Shown in pieces: positions 32,739-41,749 of a DNA stretch of 64,000 bases (positions are counted from its first letter, which is position 1; each line of letters begins with the position of its first letter). The position numbers were made by a program, and so were the translations under genes. Location of the stretch: contig NZ_BBIT01000024.1 of assembly GCF_000730625.1 (NCBI RefSeq), forward strand, positions 1 to 64,000, read 5' to 3'. The DNA comes from Pseudomonas oryzihabitans NBRC 102199. GTDB taxonomy: Bacteria; Pseudomonadota; Gammaproteobacteria; Pseudomonadales; Pseudomonadaceae. The notes beneath the pieces were generated by a model. It was not told the DNA's origin. It searched no databases and was given only the letters and a program-made list of their open reading frames with translations.

Positions 32739-32752
32739 CCGGGGACCCAAAG

Positions 32753-32779
32753 AAAAGCCCCGCCTAGGCGGGGCTTTTT
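32753..32779. terminator. Bidirectional terminator, acsA / DUF2383 gene
   Basis: A 12-bp stem (32753-32764 with 32767-32778) has A-run and T-run arms, so it can end transcription from both sides. Confidence 0.9.
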
Positions 32780-32792
32780 GCTGCTGCCGACC

Positions 32793-33245
32793 TTAGTGGG
32801 CGGCTTGCATGCGGTGCTTCAGGTCACGCATGCGATCGTGGGTCGCACGGGCCTTTTCCAGCTGGCTGCGCAGGTTGGCCTGGGCATCCGGCGTGGCGTG
32901 TTCGTTGACGGCACGCTCCAGCGCGTGCAGCAGGCGGTCTTCCTGCTCTTCCAGTTCGCTGACGTAGGTGACCTCTTCCTTTTCCTTGCTGGCAAAGGAG
33001 GTTTTGACGTCGGTGTAGTACTTGCGGAAGCTGCCGGCAAAGGTGCCTTGCTCGGCGGGCTTCTCACCGGCAGCCGACACCTGGCTGCTCAGGGCGCTGA
33101 TGATCTCGGCCTTGCTCTGGGCGATCTCGGTGAACAGGGCCTTCAATTCGGGGTTCTTCACTTCGGTGAGGGCGTGCTCGTAGAAATTCTTGCCGTCACG
33201 GGCGATCTCGATCAGATCGTTGAGGGTTTCGGTCGTGCTGGTCAT
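32793..33245 (-). CDS. PA2169/DUF2383 family four-helix-bundle protein
   Basis: The 150-aa protein is all-helical and acidic, and matches the DUF2383 ferritin-like four-helix family (LNDLIEIARDGKNFYEHAL at the start, then EEVTYVSELEEQEDRLLHALERAV). Such proteins are often stress-induced; the function is unknown. I start at the ATG at 33245 with a GGAG site; the earlier in-frame ATG adds an unlikely basic extension. It lies 78 bp downstream of the BON protein gene on the same strand, and the two may be expressed together. Confidence 0.83.
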   Translation of the reverse strand: MTSTTETLNDLIEIARDGKNFYEHALTEVKNPELKALFTEIAQSKAEIISALSSQVSAAGEKPAEQGTFAGSFRKYYTDVKTSFASKEKEEVTYVSELEEQEDRLLHALERAVNEHATPDAQANLRSQLEKARATHDRMRDLKHRMQAAH

Positions 33246-33323
33246 GGCAGTTCTCCGGGGCGAAGGGCAAGGCGTGATGGCGGCGTCGGGCGCCGCCATC
33301 GTGCCGGGTATTAGCGGGCGTCG

Positions 33324-33683
33324 TTACTGAGCCGCTTTCAGGGCGTCAGCCGATACGGCCTTCACGCCCTTGATGGCCTTGGCTTCTTTGATCGCCAGGT
33401 CGCGCTGGGCTTCGGTCGCCACGGTGCCGGACAGGGACACGACGCCCTTGTTGGTCTCGACCTTGATGGCGGTGCCCTTGATGTGTTCGTCGGCCAGGAA
33501 GGACGCCTTCACCTTGCTGGTGATCCAGGTGTCGGACGCGGCTTCTTCGGTCTTGTCCACGGTGTTGTTGGCGGCCAGGGTCATGTTCTGGCTGGTGGCA
33601 GCAAAGGCACCGCCGGCCAGCGGCAGGCTCAGTACGGAAGCGGTGACGGCAGCGAGGGCAAAGGTACCGAAAGTCTTTTTCAT
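33324..33683 (-). CDS. BON-domain periplasmic protein (OsmY-like)
   Basis: This 119-aa protein has a signal peptide (residues 1-30, ending AFAA) and one BON domain (about 48-115: WITSKVKASFLAD...VVSLSGTVATEAQRDLA). BON proteins such as OsmY are periplasmic, bind lipids and are induced by osmotic or envelope stress. OsmY itself has two BON domains; this one has one. The ATG at 33683 places the signal peptide properly. Confidence 0.87.
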   Translation of the reverse strand: MKKTFGTFALAAVTASVLSLPLAGGAFAATSQNMTLAANNTVDKTEEAASDTWITSKVKASFLADEHIKGTAIKVETNKGVVSLSGTVATEAQRDLAIKEAKAIKGVKAVSADALKAAQ

Positions 33684-34051
33684 GAGATGACTCCTGTTTT
33701 CCTTGGTTGTACTGCGCCCAGGTCCTGGCAGCAGCGACCTAGATGTAGAGCGCAACGGCTGCGCCGAATTCCAAGACTTGTTAAAGACTTTAAAAATCAA
33801 TGACTTATATAAATTCGACGCGAGTGAAGGGCGGGCAAAATGCAACTTCCTGGCGAATAGCCCTGGTAATTTGCACGAAGTCAGACGACTCTTGAGCCCG
33901 AGCCTGGACGCGTTTTCGTCCAGGGTGCCAAAGCCGATAAAGGCGGACGAAAGAAGTAGGTTTCCAGGTGACCCGACCCGAACTGCCGTACCTTTATCCG
34001 GTCAATGCTGAATTGAACCCGACACCTGCGATCGGGCCTTGAGGATCCGGG
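33684..34051. other. Divergent intergenic region, BON gene / GGDEF-EAL gene
   Basis: These 368 bp carry no supported gene. The part at 33779-33820 is AT-rich (TTAAAAATCAATG, TTATATAAATTC) and could hold the minus-strand promoter of the BON gene. An 8-bp inverted repeat, CCTGGACG (33903-33910) with CGTCCAGG (33917-33924), stands mid-region. No clear -35/-10 pair toward the GGDEF-EAL gene was found. Confidence 0.5.
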
Positions 34052-37000
34052 ATGCGGCCTCTTTCTCCCGCGCGCATTGCCCTGGTTTATCTGTTGCTGA
34101 GCGCCGTCTGGGTGATCGGCAGCGATGGGCTGCTGTATCTGCTGCTCAGCGATCGGGACAATGCCTATCTGTGGCACACCCTGAAGGGCCTGGCCTTCAT
34201 GAGCCTGCTGTCGCTAGTGCTCTATGGCCTGCTGCGGCGCGAGGCCAGCTATCGCGAAGGCTTCATCGGCGAGCTGCAGAACCAGCGCGCCACCCAGGAT
34301 TTCGTCCAGCGGCTGACCAATACCGGTGACTGGCAGCTGCTGGACGATGGCCGTCTGCTCTGCTCCGAACGCACCCTGGTGATGCTGCACCAGCCCAAGG
34401 GCAGCGATCCGCTGGATTTCGCCACCATCGCCGCCTGCGCTCGCGTCGACGACCGTGACCATGTGCGCAGCATGCTGGAGCGTCTGCAGCACATGCAGGG
34501 CCCGCTGAATTTTTCCGCGCACTTCGACGACGGCCAGGGCAGCTGGCGCTGGCTCAACTGGCAGAGCGACTTCGACGAAGCCGGCATCACTCGTGGCGCC
34601 CTGGTCGACATCACCAGCTACAAGCTGGCCGAACAGGCACTGCAGGACAGCCAGCGACGCTATCGCGAGCTGGTCCAGCACCTGCCACTGGTGGTGTTCG
34701 CCAGCGACCACCGTGGTCGCTGGCAATTTCTCAATCCGGCCTGGGAAGCCCTGACCGGCCAACCCGCCACCCAACCCCTAAACCATCCCTTGGATCAGGC
34801 CTTCCATCCCCAGGACGGCGCCCGACTGCGCCAGCTGGTGGCGAAATTCGCCGCGGGTCAGCGCCTGCACTGGAACGGCGTGGTGCGGTTGCGGCTGTCG
34901 GTGGAGAGTCATCGCTGGATGCAGATGGAGCTACGCGCCGGCCTCGATGGCGAGATCCAGGGTACCCTGACCGACATCCACCACGACTACCAGGCGCAGC
35001 AACTGCAGCAGGCCCGCAGCGATGTCCTCGACGACCTGCTCACCGGCCTGCCGCTGGCGGAAATCCAGCAGGGCATCGCCCTGCGGCTGGAGCGTATCTA
35101 CCCGGAGATGCGCGTCGCCCTGCTGCTGGACGACCAAGGCGAGCATCTGCGGGTCGCCGCGGCGCCCAGTCTGCCCCCCGCCTTCCAGGCAGCGCTGGAA
35201 AGCGTGCCGCGCAGTCGCCACGACCAGGGCTGCTGCAGCGCCGTCGCCGCGAATGCCCCGGTGTTCACCATCGATGTCGAACTGGATCCGGCCTGGCAGC
35301 CGCTGTTGCCGGTCGCCCAGGCAGCCGGCATTCGCGGCGCCTGGGCCCTGCCGCTGCAGGACGAGCAGCAGCGCGCCGTGGGCGCCCTGGGCATCTACTA
35401 CGGCGAGGCGCGACTGCCCGAAGCGGAGACCCAGGCGCTGATCACCGAATTCACCCGCCTGGCGGTGCTGGCCATCCGGCAACAGCGCGTGGTCCAGGCG
35501 CAACGCGCCAGCGAGGCGCGCTACCGCGGCATCTTCGAGCAGGCCTATACCGGCATCATGCTCAGCGATCTGGAGGGCCGCTGGCTGAGCGTCAACCACC
35601 ACTTCTGCCAGATGCTCGGCTACTCGCAACCGGAGTTGCTGCAGAAGGACACCGCCTCGGTGACGCATCCGGAAGAGCGGGCCCTGGGCGCCGCCCTGCG
35701 CAAGCAGCTGGTCGACACCGGCCAGGACCGCTACACCCTGGAAAAACGCTATCTGCACCGCAACGGCACGCCAGTGTGGACCAACGTCACCACCCGCCTG
35801 ATCCGCGACGATCAAGGAGTGCCCCAGTACTTCATCAGCACCGCCCAGAACATCACCCTGCGCAAGCAGCAGGAGTCAAGCCTGCGCCAGGCCGCGGCCA
35901 TGTTCCAGAACAGTCGCGACGGCCTGCTGCTGCTCGACGAGCGCCGCTGGATCCTGGCGGTGAATCCGGCCTTCGCCCGCCTGCTGGGCACCCAGGAAGG
36001 CATCCTGCTCGGCCAGCGCCTGGGACTGCCCGGTGGCGGTCGCCAGGACCAGCGCTTTTATCGCGATCTCTGGCGCACCGTGCGCCGCGAGGGCCGCTGG
36101 GAAGGCGAATTGCTCTGGCCGCGCCTCGACGGCAGCACCTTTCCGGCCTGGACCGCCATCGACACCCTCTACCCCCGGGAGACCCGGCAGTACACGGTCA
36201 CCGTCAGCGACACCACCCGCCTGCGCGAGAGCGAGGCGCGCCTGAGTCATCTGGCGCATCATGATCCGCTGACCGACCTGCCCAATCGCCTGCTGGCGCG
36301 CACCCACCTGGAACACGCCCTGGCCCTGGCCGAGCCCCAGGAATACCTGGTCGCCGTGCTGATCCTCGACTTCGATTACTTCCGCACGGTCAACGAAAGC
36401 CATGGCCATGCCTTGGGCGATGAACTGCTGGTGGAATTCGCCGCCCGGCTACGCGCCCTGCTCAGCGAGGACATCACCCTGGCGCGCATCGGTGGCGACG
36501 AGTACCTGGTCATCATCGAGCGGCTGGATCGACCCGAATTCGCCGCCCAGATCGCCCAAGCCATGCTCGGCAAGCTGGAACAGCCCTTCCACCTCGGCGA
36601 ACACGACATCTATCTCAACGCCAGCATCGGCATCAGCCTCTTTCCCGACGATGGCGCCACCGCCGATGACCTCATCCGCAATGCCGACACGGCCATGCAC
36701 CAGGCCAAGGATCAGGGCCGCGACACCTTCCGCTTCTATACCCAGGCCCTTACCGAGCAGTCGCGCCGGCGGCTGAATCTGGAGTCGCGGCTGCGTACGG
36801 CGCTCAAGCGCGGCGACTTCGTCCTCTACTACCAGCCGCTGATGAGCGTCAGCACCGCCCAGACCATTGGCGTGGAAGCCCTGGTGCGCTGGCGGGATCC
36901 GGAGCTGGGTCTCATCCCGCCCACCGAATTCATTCCGCTGGCCGAGGAAACCGGGCTCATCGTGCCCCTGGGCGACTGGATCATCGAGAGCGCCTGCCAG

Positions 37001-37558
37001 CAGATGCACAGCTGGCTGGCCCAGGGACTGGAACTGGAAACCCTGGCCATCAACATCTCGCCCCGGCAATTCGCCAAGCGCGACCTGGCCAGCACCATTT
37101 CCCGCGCCCTGGCGCGCAGTCGCCTGCCGGCCGAGCACTTGGAACTGGAGATCACCGAAGGCACCCTGATGGGCAATGTCGAGGAGGCGCTGCTGTCCCT
37201 GGCGACCCTCAAGACCCTGGGGGTGCGCATCGCCGTGGACGACTTCGGCACCGGCTATTCCTCGCTGGCCTATCTGCGCCGCTTTCCGCTGGACAAGCTC
37301 AAGATCGACCAGAGCTTCATGCACGAATTGCGCAGTGACAGCGGTACCCACAGCAGCCAGGCCATCGCCGCGGCCATCGTCGCCCTGGGCCAGGGTCTGG
37401 ACCTGGACGTCCTGGCCGAAGGGGTGGAGACCACCGAACAGTGGGACATCCTGCGCAAGCTGGGCTGTCAGCAATGCCAGGGCTTCCTGTTCAGCCCACC
37501 GCTGCCGCCGGAGGAGTTCGAGGTCTGGTACGCCGAACGGCAGAAGGCGCGCGCCTAG
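34052..37558 (+). CDS. Membrane-anchored PAS/GAF/PAS/PAS-GGDEF-EAL cyclic-di-GMP protein
   Basis: This 1168-aa protein has two N-terminal membrane helices (about 9-30 and 45-63). An N-terminal PAS-like region, a PAS domain (about 205-320), a GAF domain (about 330-480), and two more PAS domains (about 490-610 and 615-730) follow. The GGDEF domain (about 740-895) has GGDEY near residue 813, keeping the acidic pair. The usual RxxD inhibitory site five residues before it reads SEDI, so product inhibition is probably absent. The EAL domain (about 910-1160) has EALVRW and DDFGTGYSS, which suggests an active phosphodiesterase. Net activity and signal cannot be told from sequence. It stands alone. 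Confidence 0.92.
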   Translation: MRPLSPARIALVYLLLSAVWVIGSDGLLYLLLSDRDNAYLWHTLKGLAFMSLLSLVLYGLLRREASYREGFIGELQNQRATQDFVQRLTNTGDWQLLDDGRLLCSERTLVMLHQPKGSDPLDFATIAACARVDDRDHVRSMLERLQHMQGPLNFSAHFDDGQGSWRWLNWQSDFDEAGITRGALVDITSYKLAEQALQDSQRRYRELVQHLPLVVFASDHRGRWQFLNPAWEALTGQPATQPLNHPLDQAFHPQDGARLRQLVAKFAAGQRLHWNGVVRLRLSVESHRWMQMELRAGLDGEIQGTLTDIHHDYQAQQLQQARSDVLDDLLTGLPLAEIQQGIALRLERIYPEMRVALLLDDQGEHLRVAAAPSLPPAFQAALESVPRSRHDQGCCSAVAANAPVFTIDVELDPAWQPLLPVAQAAGIRGAWALPLQDEQQRAVGALGIYYGEARLPEAETQALITEFTRLAVLAIRQQRVVQAQRASEARYRGIFEQAYTGIMLSDLEGRWLSVNHHFCQMLGYSQPELLQKDTASVTHPEERALGAALRKQLVDTGQDRYTLEKRYLHRNGTPVWTNVTTRLIRDDQGVPQYFISTAQNITLRKQQESSLRQAAAMFQNSRDGLLLLDERRWILAVNPAFARLLGTQEGILLGQRLGLPGGGRQDQRFYRDLWRTVRREGRWEGELLWPRLDGSTFPAWTAIDTLYPRETRQYTVTVSDTTRLRESEARLSHLAHHDPLTDLPNRLLARTHLEHALALAEPQEYLVAVLILDFDYFRTVNESHGHALGDELLVEFAARLRALLSEDITLARIGGDEYLVIIERLDRPEFAAQIAQAMLGKLEQPFHLGEHDIYLNASIGISLFPDDGATADDLIRNADTAMHQAKDQGRDTFRFYTQALTEQSRRRLNLESRLRTALKRGDFVLYYQPLMSVSTAQTIGVEALVRWRDPELGLIPPTEFIPLAEETGLIVPLGDWIIESACQQMHSWLAQGLELETLAINISPRQFAKRDLASTISRALARSRLPAEHLELEITEGTLMGNVEEALLSLATLKTLGVRIAVDDFGTGYSSLAYLRRFPLDKLKIDQSFMHELRSDSGTHSSQAIAAAIVALGQGLDLDVLAEGVETTEQWDILRKLGCQQCQGFLFSPPLPPEEFEVWYAERQKARA

Positions 37559-37646
37559 CGCCCTGACCGACGAATGTCACTGCACTGTAATCAAAACCGC
37601 TCTAGACTCGGGCTTCCACTTTTCGTCTGTCCCCGAGGGTATCAGC

Positions 37647-37838
37647 ATGAAGATCGTGGTTCGTCCCCTGCGCAAGTCCACCACCAGTGCCTGGCAGGTC
37701 TGCATCGACAAGCAGGCCATCACCTTTCTCAGCGAAGCCGATGCCCGCAGCTATGTCGCGACACTGGAGGCGCGCATCGCCGCACCCCATCCGTTGCCCC
37801 TGCGCGAAGCGGCGACAGGCCTGGCCGCGCCGCTCTAG
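37647..37838 (+). CDS. Small hypothetical protein, 63 aa
   Basis: This short basic-to-neutral protein starts at the ATG at 37647 behind a GAGGG ribosome site. It begins KIVVRPLRKSTTSAWQVCID and probably folds as a small beta-alpha unit (FLSEADARSYVATLEARI is a helix). There is no signal or membrane segment. I do not recognise a named family. Codon use is like that of its neighbours and it ends before a long gap, so it looks like a real gene. It follows the GGDEF-EAL gene by 88 bp. Confidence 0.65.
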   Translation: MKIVVRPLRKSTTSAWQVCIDKQAITFLSEADARSYVATLEARIAAPHPLPLREAATGLAAPL

Positions 37839-37995
37839 GCCTCACCCCGCCCTGACCGCTGGTCTTGCGGATCATCCTGGCACCGCCCGTTCAGCGGCGG
37901 GCCAGGGCGATTCACGGCGCCGCTTGCGCGAACGATTGGCTAGGCAGCTATCGAACATGTAACTTTTGCGGCGTCCGCCCCATCCTACCTCTAGG

Positions 37996-38011
37996 CCCTG
38001 CGTTCGCAGGG
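37996..38011 (+). other. Stem-loop in the antiporter leader
   Basis: CCCTGC (37996-38001) and GCAGGG (38006-38011) form a 6-bp stem with a GTTC loop, 30 bp before the antiporter start. There is no T-tract. It may be an mRNA leader structure; it does not match a riboswitch I know. Confidence 0.35.
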
Positions 38012-38040
38012 ACTCGCTGTCTGATGGATCTGGAACGCCC

Positions 38041-39300
38041 ATGCTTGAACTCGCTGCTGCCTTCATCTGCTTCACCTCCCTGCTCACCTACCTCAATTAC
38101 CGCTTCATCGGCCTGCCGCCGACCATCGGCGTCATGGTCATCGCCCTGATCTTTTCGGTCGGTCTGCAGAGTCTGTCCTGGCTGGGCTTTCCCGGTCTGG
38201 AACACCGCATCGGCGAACTCCTCGGGCAGATCGACTTCAACGATCTGCTGATGAACTGGATGCTCGGCTTCCTGCTGTTCGCTGGCGCCCTGCACGTCAA
38301 TCTCAAGGACCTGCGCGACTACAAATGGGCCATCGGCGGTCTGGCCACCCTCGGGGTGATCATCTCGACGGTGCTGATCGGCTATCTCAGCCACTGGATC
38401 TTCGGCTGGCTGGGCTGGCACGTCGACCTTCTCTACTGCCTGATCTTCGGCGCCCTGATCTCACCGACCGATCCCATCGCCGTACTCGGCATCCTGCGCT
38501 CGGCCGGGGCGCCCAAGTCGCTGGAGACCACCATCGTCGGCGAGGCGCTGTTCAATGACGGCGTGGCCGTGGTGGTCTATTCGGTGCTGCTGGGGGTGAT
38601 CCAGCTGGGCGAGACGCCTACGGTCAACGCGGCGCTCTGGCTGTTTGTCGAGGAAGCCGGCGGCGGCATCCTGTTCGGCCTGCTGATCGGCTTCGTCTGC
38701 TACTGGCTGATGCTGAGCATCGAGCAGCACCAGATCGAGGTGATGCTATCCCTGGCCCTGGTGATCGGCGGCTCGACCCTGGCCAGCCACCTGCACGTCT
38801 CGGGTCCCATCGCCATGGTGGTGGCCGGTCTGATCATCGGCAACCTGGGCCGGACCAAGGCCATGAACGACTTCACCCGGCGCTACCTGGACGGCTTCTG
38901 GGAGTTGATCGACGAGATCCTCAACGCCCTGCTGTTCGCCCTGATCGGCATGGAGCTGCTGGTGTTGCCCTTCAGCTGGACCCACCTGGGCGCGGCGCTG
39001 CTGGTGACCCTGGCGATCCTCTTCGCCCGCTGGATCAGCGTGGCGCCGGTGGTGCTGCTCAGCCCGCACTGGCGCAACATGACCCGGGGCACGGCGCGCA
39101 TCCTCACCTGGGGCGCGCTGCGTGGCGGTGTCTCGGTGGCCCTGGCGCTGAGTCTGCCGGCCGGTCCGGAGCGGGATCTGATCCTGGCTCTCACCTACAT
39201 CGTGGTGCTGGTCTCCATCCTCGGCCAGGGCCTGACCATCGGCCGGGTGGTCAAGAGCGTCACCGGCGGCGCCCCGGTCGCGCGCGACGAACACCACTGA
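38041..39300 (+). CDS. Na+/H+ antiporter, CPA1 family
   Basis: This 419-aa inner-membrane protein has about 12 helices and exchanges Na+ (or K+) for protons. The ion-binding ALISPTDPIAVLGIL motif and the following GEALFNDGVAVVVY motif are typical of CPA1/NhaP antiporters. The TWGALRGGVSVALALSLP motif is near the C-terminus. It lacks the long cytoplasmic tail of eukaryotic NHE. The ATG at 38041 gives the standard N-terminus. The 202-bp region upstream includes a small stem-loop. Confidence 0.93.
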   Translation: MLELAAAFICFTSLLTYLNYRFIGLPPTIGVMVIALIFSVGLQSLSWLGFPGLEHRIGELLGQIDFNDLLMNWMLGFLLFAGALHVNLKDLRDYKWAIGGLATLGVIISTVLIGYLSHWIFGWLGWHVDLLYCLIFGALISPTDPIAVLGILRSAGAPKSLETTIVGEALFNDGVAVVVYSVLLGVIQLGETPTVNAALWLFVEEAGGGILFGLLIGFVCYWLMLSIEQHQIEVMLSLALVIGGSTLASHLHVSGPIAMVVAGLIIGNLGRTKAMNDFTRRYLDGFWELIDEILNALLFALIGMELLVLPFSWTHLGAALLVTLAILFARWISVAPVVLLSPHWRNMTRGTARILTWGALRGGVSVALALSLPAGPERDLILALTYIVVLVSILGQGLTIGRVVKSVTGGAPVARDEHH

Positions 39301-39312
39301 CCCCAAAACGAA

Positions 39313-39336
39313 AGAACCCCGCCGTGGCGGGGTTCT
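39313..39336. terminator. Bidirectional terminator, antiporter / speD
   Basis: An 11-bp stem (39313-39323 with 39326-39336) and 2-nt apex lie between the two convergent genes. The T-tract is short on both sides. Confidence 0.8.
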
Positions 39337-39355
39337 CTGCGCAACAGCCGAGCGA

Positions 39356-40150
39356 TCAGCGCGGCAGGTTGCGGCCGGAGAAGATCTCGCGCATCTCGTG
39401 CTTGAGACGCTGGGTGATCTGCTGACGCTGCTCGGACGAGAGGCTGCGGGAGGCGTCGCCGAACAGATAGTTGTCCAGTTCGAATTCCTTGAGCAGCATC
39501 TTGGTGTGGAACAGGTTGTCCTGGTACACGTTCACGTCGGTCATCTGGTAGGCCGCGCGGGTGTCTTCGGACAGGTAGTTCTGGATCGAATTGATCTCGT
39601 GGTCGATGAAGTGCTTGCGCCCTTCGATGTCGCGGGTGAAGCCGCGCACCCGGTAGTCCACGGTGACGATGTCCGAGTCGAACTGGTGGATCAGGTAATT
39701 CAGGGCCTTGAGCGGAGAGATCACGCCACAGGTGGAGACGTCGATATCGACGCGGAAGGTGGCGATGCCGTCGTCCGGATGGATCTCCGGATAGGTGTGC
39801 ACCGTGATGTGGCTCTTGTCCAGGTGGCCGAGAATGGTCTCGCGCAGCGGACCGGGCGACTCCTCGATCTGGCTCTCGGTCGGCTCGACCGGTTGCTCGG
39901 AGATCAGGATGGTCACGCTGGCACCCTGGGGATCGTAATCCTGGCGGGCGATGTTGAGGATGTTGGCCCCGATGATGTCGACCACGTCGGTCAGGATCTG
40001 GGTCAGACGCTCGGCGTCGTATTCCTCGTCGATGTACTGGACATAGGCCTGTTGATCTTCCGACGTCTCGGCGTAGCAGATGTCGTAGATGTTGAAGCTC
40101 AAGGTCTTGGTCAGGTTATTGAAACCATGGAGCCTGAGTTTGCTTTTCAC
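39356..40150 (-). CDS. speD: S-adenosylmethionine decarboxylase proenzyme
   Basis: This 264-aa proenzyme cleaves itself between Lys112 and Ser113 ([13 protein letters not shown]) to make the pyruvoyl cofactor. The enzyme supplies decarboxylated SAM for spermidine synthesis. It is of the E. coli (class 1) type. I start at the GTG at 40150, which gives [12 protein letters not shown], the family's N-terminus; the upstream ATG adds a non-conserved stretch. [16 protein letters not shown] and [11 protein letters not shown] are intact. Confidence 0.96.
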   Translation of the reverse strand: MKSKLRLHGFNNLTKTLSFNIYDICYAETSEDQQAYVQYIDEEYDAERLTQILTDVVDIIGANILNIARQDYDPQGASVTILISEQPVEPTESQIEESPGPLRETILGHLDKSHITVHTYPEIHPDDGIATFRVDIDVSTCGVISPLKALNYLIHQFDSDIVTVDYRVRGFTRDIEGRKHFIDHEINSIQNYLSEDTRAAYQMTDVNVYQDNLFHTKMLLKEFELDNYLFGDASRSLSSEQRQQITQRLKHEMREIFSGRNLPR

Positions 40151-40414
40151 GGTGGTAAAGCTCCCGTCGTGCGGTCTCTGACCGCGGTCCTGAATGCCCG
40201 TCAGTTGCGGATTGCGCAAGCTGCGTAGGGCGGCGAACACCTCTTCGCGATGGCGATTGGCTGTGCTTTCGGGGCCCTTGCCCCTTAAGAGCGGCGCATT
40301 ATGCAGATCGGCAGCGGTTGGGGCCAGAGTCTGCCGGGCCCAGGTGATGAATTGATGTCGGCGGGAGGGAGACGAGGCGGACAGCGACGCCCGGGCGGGC
40401 GTCGCGGGCGGGGG

Positions 40415-40837
40415 TCAGGCGAGGTCGACGAGTTCGTAGCTGTGGCTGATCTCGACGCCGGCGCGGCCGAGCATTATGGAGGCCGAGCAGTACTTTTCCG
40501 CCGACAGCTCGATGGCGCGCTTGACCTGGGCTTCCTTGAGGCCGCGGCCCTTGACCACGAACTTCAGGTGGATGCGGGTGAACACCTTGGGCTCGGTGTC
40601 GGCGCGGTCGGCTTCGAGAAAGGCCTCGCAGCTCTCCACCGGTTGCCGCGCCTTGCGCAGGATGCTGACCACGTCGTAGCTGGCGCAACCGCCCAGGCCG
40701 ATCAGCACGGTTTCCATCGGCCGTACGCCGAGGTTGCGCCCGCCGCTTTCCGGCGGGCCATCCATGACCACCACATGGCCGCTGCCGGATTCACCGAGGA
40801 ACATGGCCTCGCCTGCCCACTGGATGCGCGCTTTCAT
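40415..40837 (-). CDS. OsmC family peroxiredoxin-like protein
   Basis: This 140-aa protein matches the OsmC/Ohr fold. The first Cys is in GLGGCASYDVVSIL and the second in EKYCSASIML, the usual pair for thiol peroxidase activity. It belongs to the YhfA-like branch, which is commonly encoded beside crp/vfr. It is divergent from vfr, with 209 bp between the two starts. Substrate is unknown. Confidence 0.9.
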   Translation of the reverse strand: MKARIQWAGEAMFLGESGSGHVVVMDGPPESGGRNLGVRPMETVLIGLGGCASYDVVSILRKARQPVESCEAFLEADRADTEPKVFTRIHLKFVVKGRGLKEAQVKRAIELSAEKYCSASIMLGRAGVEISHSYELVDLA

Positions 40838-41046
40838 CGCTTTCGTCCTACTTATATATACAAATGGTGATCAGCTTAACATGCTGGATGGCGTAAACTG
40901 GTAAGCAGTGAAGGGTTATTCAGCTCGCATTTAAGCTGCGCATGTTCTTATCCGGTCTTTGAATTGGAACCGGCGCAGCCTGTGCATGCACCGGTTCGGA
41001 CATCGGTGCCCCCGACTCAGGTTAGCTTTCAACCTCAGGAATCAGC

Positions 41047-41691
41047 ATGGCCGCTATCATCCCACCCGCGAAGTTACAGCACATCGACAAGCTGCTAGCG
41101 CATTGCTCGCGTCGCCGTTACACGGCAAAAACCACCATCATCTACGCTGGCGACAACAGCGAAAGCCTGTTCTTCATCCTCAAGGGTTCGGTGACCATCC
41201 TCATCGAAGACGATGAAGGCCGCGAAATGATCATCGCCTATCTCAACGCCGGAGACTTCTTCGGCGAGATGGGGCTGTTCTCCAAGGAAGGCAGCGAGCC
41301 CGAGCGCAGCGCCTGGGTCCGCGCCCGCACCGAGTGCGAAGTCGCCGAGATCAGCTACAGCCAGTTCCGCGAACTGAGTCAGCAGGATCCGGACATGCTG
41401 TTCTCCCTGGGTCGCCAGATGGCCGAGCGCCTGCGCCAGACCACCCGCAAGGTCGGCGACCTGGCCTTCCTCGACGTCACCGGTCGCGTGGCCCGCACTC
41501 TGCTCGACCTGTGCAAGCAGCCCGATGCCATGACCCACCCGGACGGCATGCAGATCAAGATCACCCGCCAGGAGATCGGCCGCATCGTCGGTTGCTCCCG
41601 CGAGATGGTCGGTCGGGTCCTTAAGTCCCTCGAAGAACAGGGTCTGGTCCACGTCAAGGGCAAGACCATGGTGGTGTTCGGCACCCGCTGA
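41047..41691 (+). CDS. vfr: cAMP-responsive regulator Vfr (CRP homologue)
   Basis: This 214-aa global regulator binds cAMP and, in P. aeruginosa, controls virulence genes and type IV pili. The cNMP pocket motif FGEMGLF...RSAWVRA is intact, including the Glu and Arg. The C-terminal Crp helix-turn-helix reads [24 protein letters not shown]. It lies beside the OsmC gene and before a BCCT gene on the other strand. A Vfr-like site is present upstream of the cbpA homologue at 10.46 kb. Confidence 0.97.
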   Translation: MAAIIPPAKLQHIDKLLAHCSRRRYTAKTTIIYAGDNSESLFFILKGSVTILIEDDEGREMIIAYLNAGDFFGEMGLFSKEGSEPERSAWVRARTECEVAEISYSQFRELSQQDPDMLFSLGRQMAERLRQTTRKVGDLAFLDVTGRVARTLLDLCKQPDAMTHPDGMQIKITRQEIGRIVGCSREMVGRVLKSLEEQGLVHVKGKTMVVFGTR

Positions 41692-41716
41692 GCCCGTCCG
41701 CTAGCCCCTGCCTGCA

Positions 41717-41738
41717 GGCGGGGGCCACGGCCCCCGCC
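41717..41738. other. GC-rich stem-loop between vfr and the BCCT gene
   Basis: A 9-bp GC stem (41717-41725 with 41730-41738) sits between the two convergent stops. It lacks a T-tract on either side, so it is at best a weak terminator or an RNA-stabilising structure. Confidence 0.5.
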
Positions 41739-41749
41739 CGTCCAGAGCG

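Noticed and set aside
40838-41046. Small RNA or riboswitch between the OsmC gene and vfr
   Set aside because: There is an inverted repeat around the GGAACCGG/CCGGTTC pair, but no promoter-terminator pair and no known motif. It is most likely just promoter DNA for the two divergent genes.
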